Both the position numbers and the translations under genes were made by a program. A DNA stretch of 64,000 nt from Onchidella celtica. Taxonomy: Eukaryota; Mollusca; Gastropoda; Systellommatophora; Onchidiidae. Below the pieces are notes generated by a model. The model had not been told where the DNA came from. It made no database searches and saw only the letters and a program-made list of their open reading frames with translations. Shown here one piece after another: positions 63,431 to 64,000 of this stretch; position 1 is the first letter of the stretch, and each line of letters opens with the position of its first letter. The stretch covers positions 82,035,186 to 82,099,185 of the forward strand of contig OZ007567.1 in NCBI GenBank assembly GCA_963931925.1, in the 5' to 3' direction.

Positions 63431-64000
63431 TGTAGCATCTGCAAGCTATCCCTTGCCCTCCCCCGTTTTCTTGTTACACTGGTGAGCATGTGTTCATTTC
63501 TTCTTTCATTTTATTGTTGACAACCGCCAGAGTGTACTGTACTCCGTGACCTGACCTTCTTTTCTAGTGAGTAGTTTTTTTCCTCGCTCGCTTGTTGTCA
63601 GGTGTTTTGACTCGTTCAGTAAATATTAGTATGTTCCCGAACATTCGATAACACTGTGGATAAGGATGTTTACGCCAGATTTGGCCTTGAGTGATGTAAC
63701 CTGATGACGTATTGATGCGTGATTGGTTAGTTTGTGCGAGGGGAAAGGTAACGTTTATTTCGGGAACTTTCTGTAGGAATGTTTATATATATAGACCTGT
63801 GTGAGTGGTTGGTCGGTGAGTAAGTGAGTTTCCTTTTGTGTGGCGTAGATATTTAGTTTCGCTGGTGTCTTCCTAGTATTTATTGTTCAGTATTCAGTTA
63901 TTAAACTTTAGTGTTATTTAATCTATCGTCGGATCTCGTGTTTATTTATTTTACAGCTGTAATAGTTTCGTTTTCTAAAGGGTTGTAGTTAGATCAACTA
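63431..64000 (+). repeat. 3' LTR, first 570 bases (cut by window end)
   Basis: Collinear with 54751-55320 with two substitutions (C/T at about 63580 and C/G at about 63743) and no gaps. The last 44 or so bases lie outside the window. Confidence 0.95.

Larger units (their letters stand above)
54751..64000 (+). mobile_element. Ty3/gypsy LTR retrotransposon with copia-like pol order (Gmr1-type)
   Basis: 5' LTR 54751-55364, tRNA-Pro primer site, gag, then pol ordered protease, integrase, RT and RNase H, a long 3' non-coding stretch, and the 3' LTR from 63431 (cut at the window end). Sequence features of the RT, RNase H and integrase (with a GPY-type C terminus) are those of Ty3/gypsy, but integrase lies upstream of RT, as in copia and in the Gmr1-type gypsy group. 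A 5'-truncated RTE LINE interrupts RT at 59006-61721, and gag has a frame break, so this copy is inactive. It lies antisense in an apparent intron of the PRELID1-like gene. Confidence 0.93.

Overview
The window is animal nuclear DNA. Genes are split by GT-AG introns with short exons, and they sit among many LINEs, MITEs, a Helitron, long inverted repeats and an LTR retrotransposon, with long microsatellites. There are no bacterial or plant features. The repeat style (RTE LINEs, an L2/CR1-like LINE ending in ATT repeats, Ty3/gypsy elements) suggests a marine invertebrate, most likely a lophotrochozoan such as a mollusc. That assignment is inference.

Host genes: (1) On the minus strand, a 10-exon gene (26846 down to 5606) encodes a SLC9B/NHA-type sodium/proton antiporter of about 576 residues. 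Reading frame and splice phase hold across every junction. (2) On the plus strand, a 10-exon gene (30737 to 49070) encodes a protein of about 401 residues with N-terminal coiled coil and RWD-like C-terminal segments. It may be a kinetochore component, but I do not recognise it with certainty. (3) On the minus strand, 52997-53305 is the last exon of a PRELI/MSF1-domain gene like PRELID1. Its upstream exons must lie beyond the window, so the LTR element at the right end probably sits in one of its introns.

Mobile DNA, left to right: a TIR element (614-1775); an L2/CR1-like LINE remnant (7015-8376); a 7-kb cluster of inverted copies of an unclassified repeat whose ends carry GGGGTATA/TATACCCC motifs (18019-25635), broken by two 5'-truncated LINEs and a Helitron-like element; a 1.7-kb TIR element with an unidentified ORF (27460-29167); five copies of a TTAA-flanked piggyBac-like MITE (35.6, 38.0, 40.2, 47.5 and 51.9 kb), one nested in a pogo/Tigger-like MITE; and a full-length RTE LINE with an intact ORF and a 12-bp target-site duplication (42474-45716).

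The highlight is at 54751-64000: a nearly complete, young Ty3/gypsy-class element. Its two LTRs differ at 2 of 570 comparable bases. Its primer-binding site matches tRNA-Pro. Its pol order is protease, integrase, reverse transcriptase, RNase H, so integrase precedes RT as in copia and in Gmr1-type gypsy elements. A second, almost intact RTE copy has jumped into the RT coding region (59006-61721) and left a 12-bp duplication. The window thus records several rounds of recent transposition that can be put in order.
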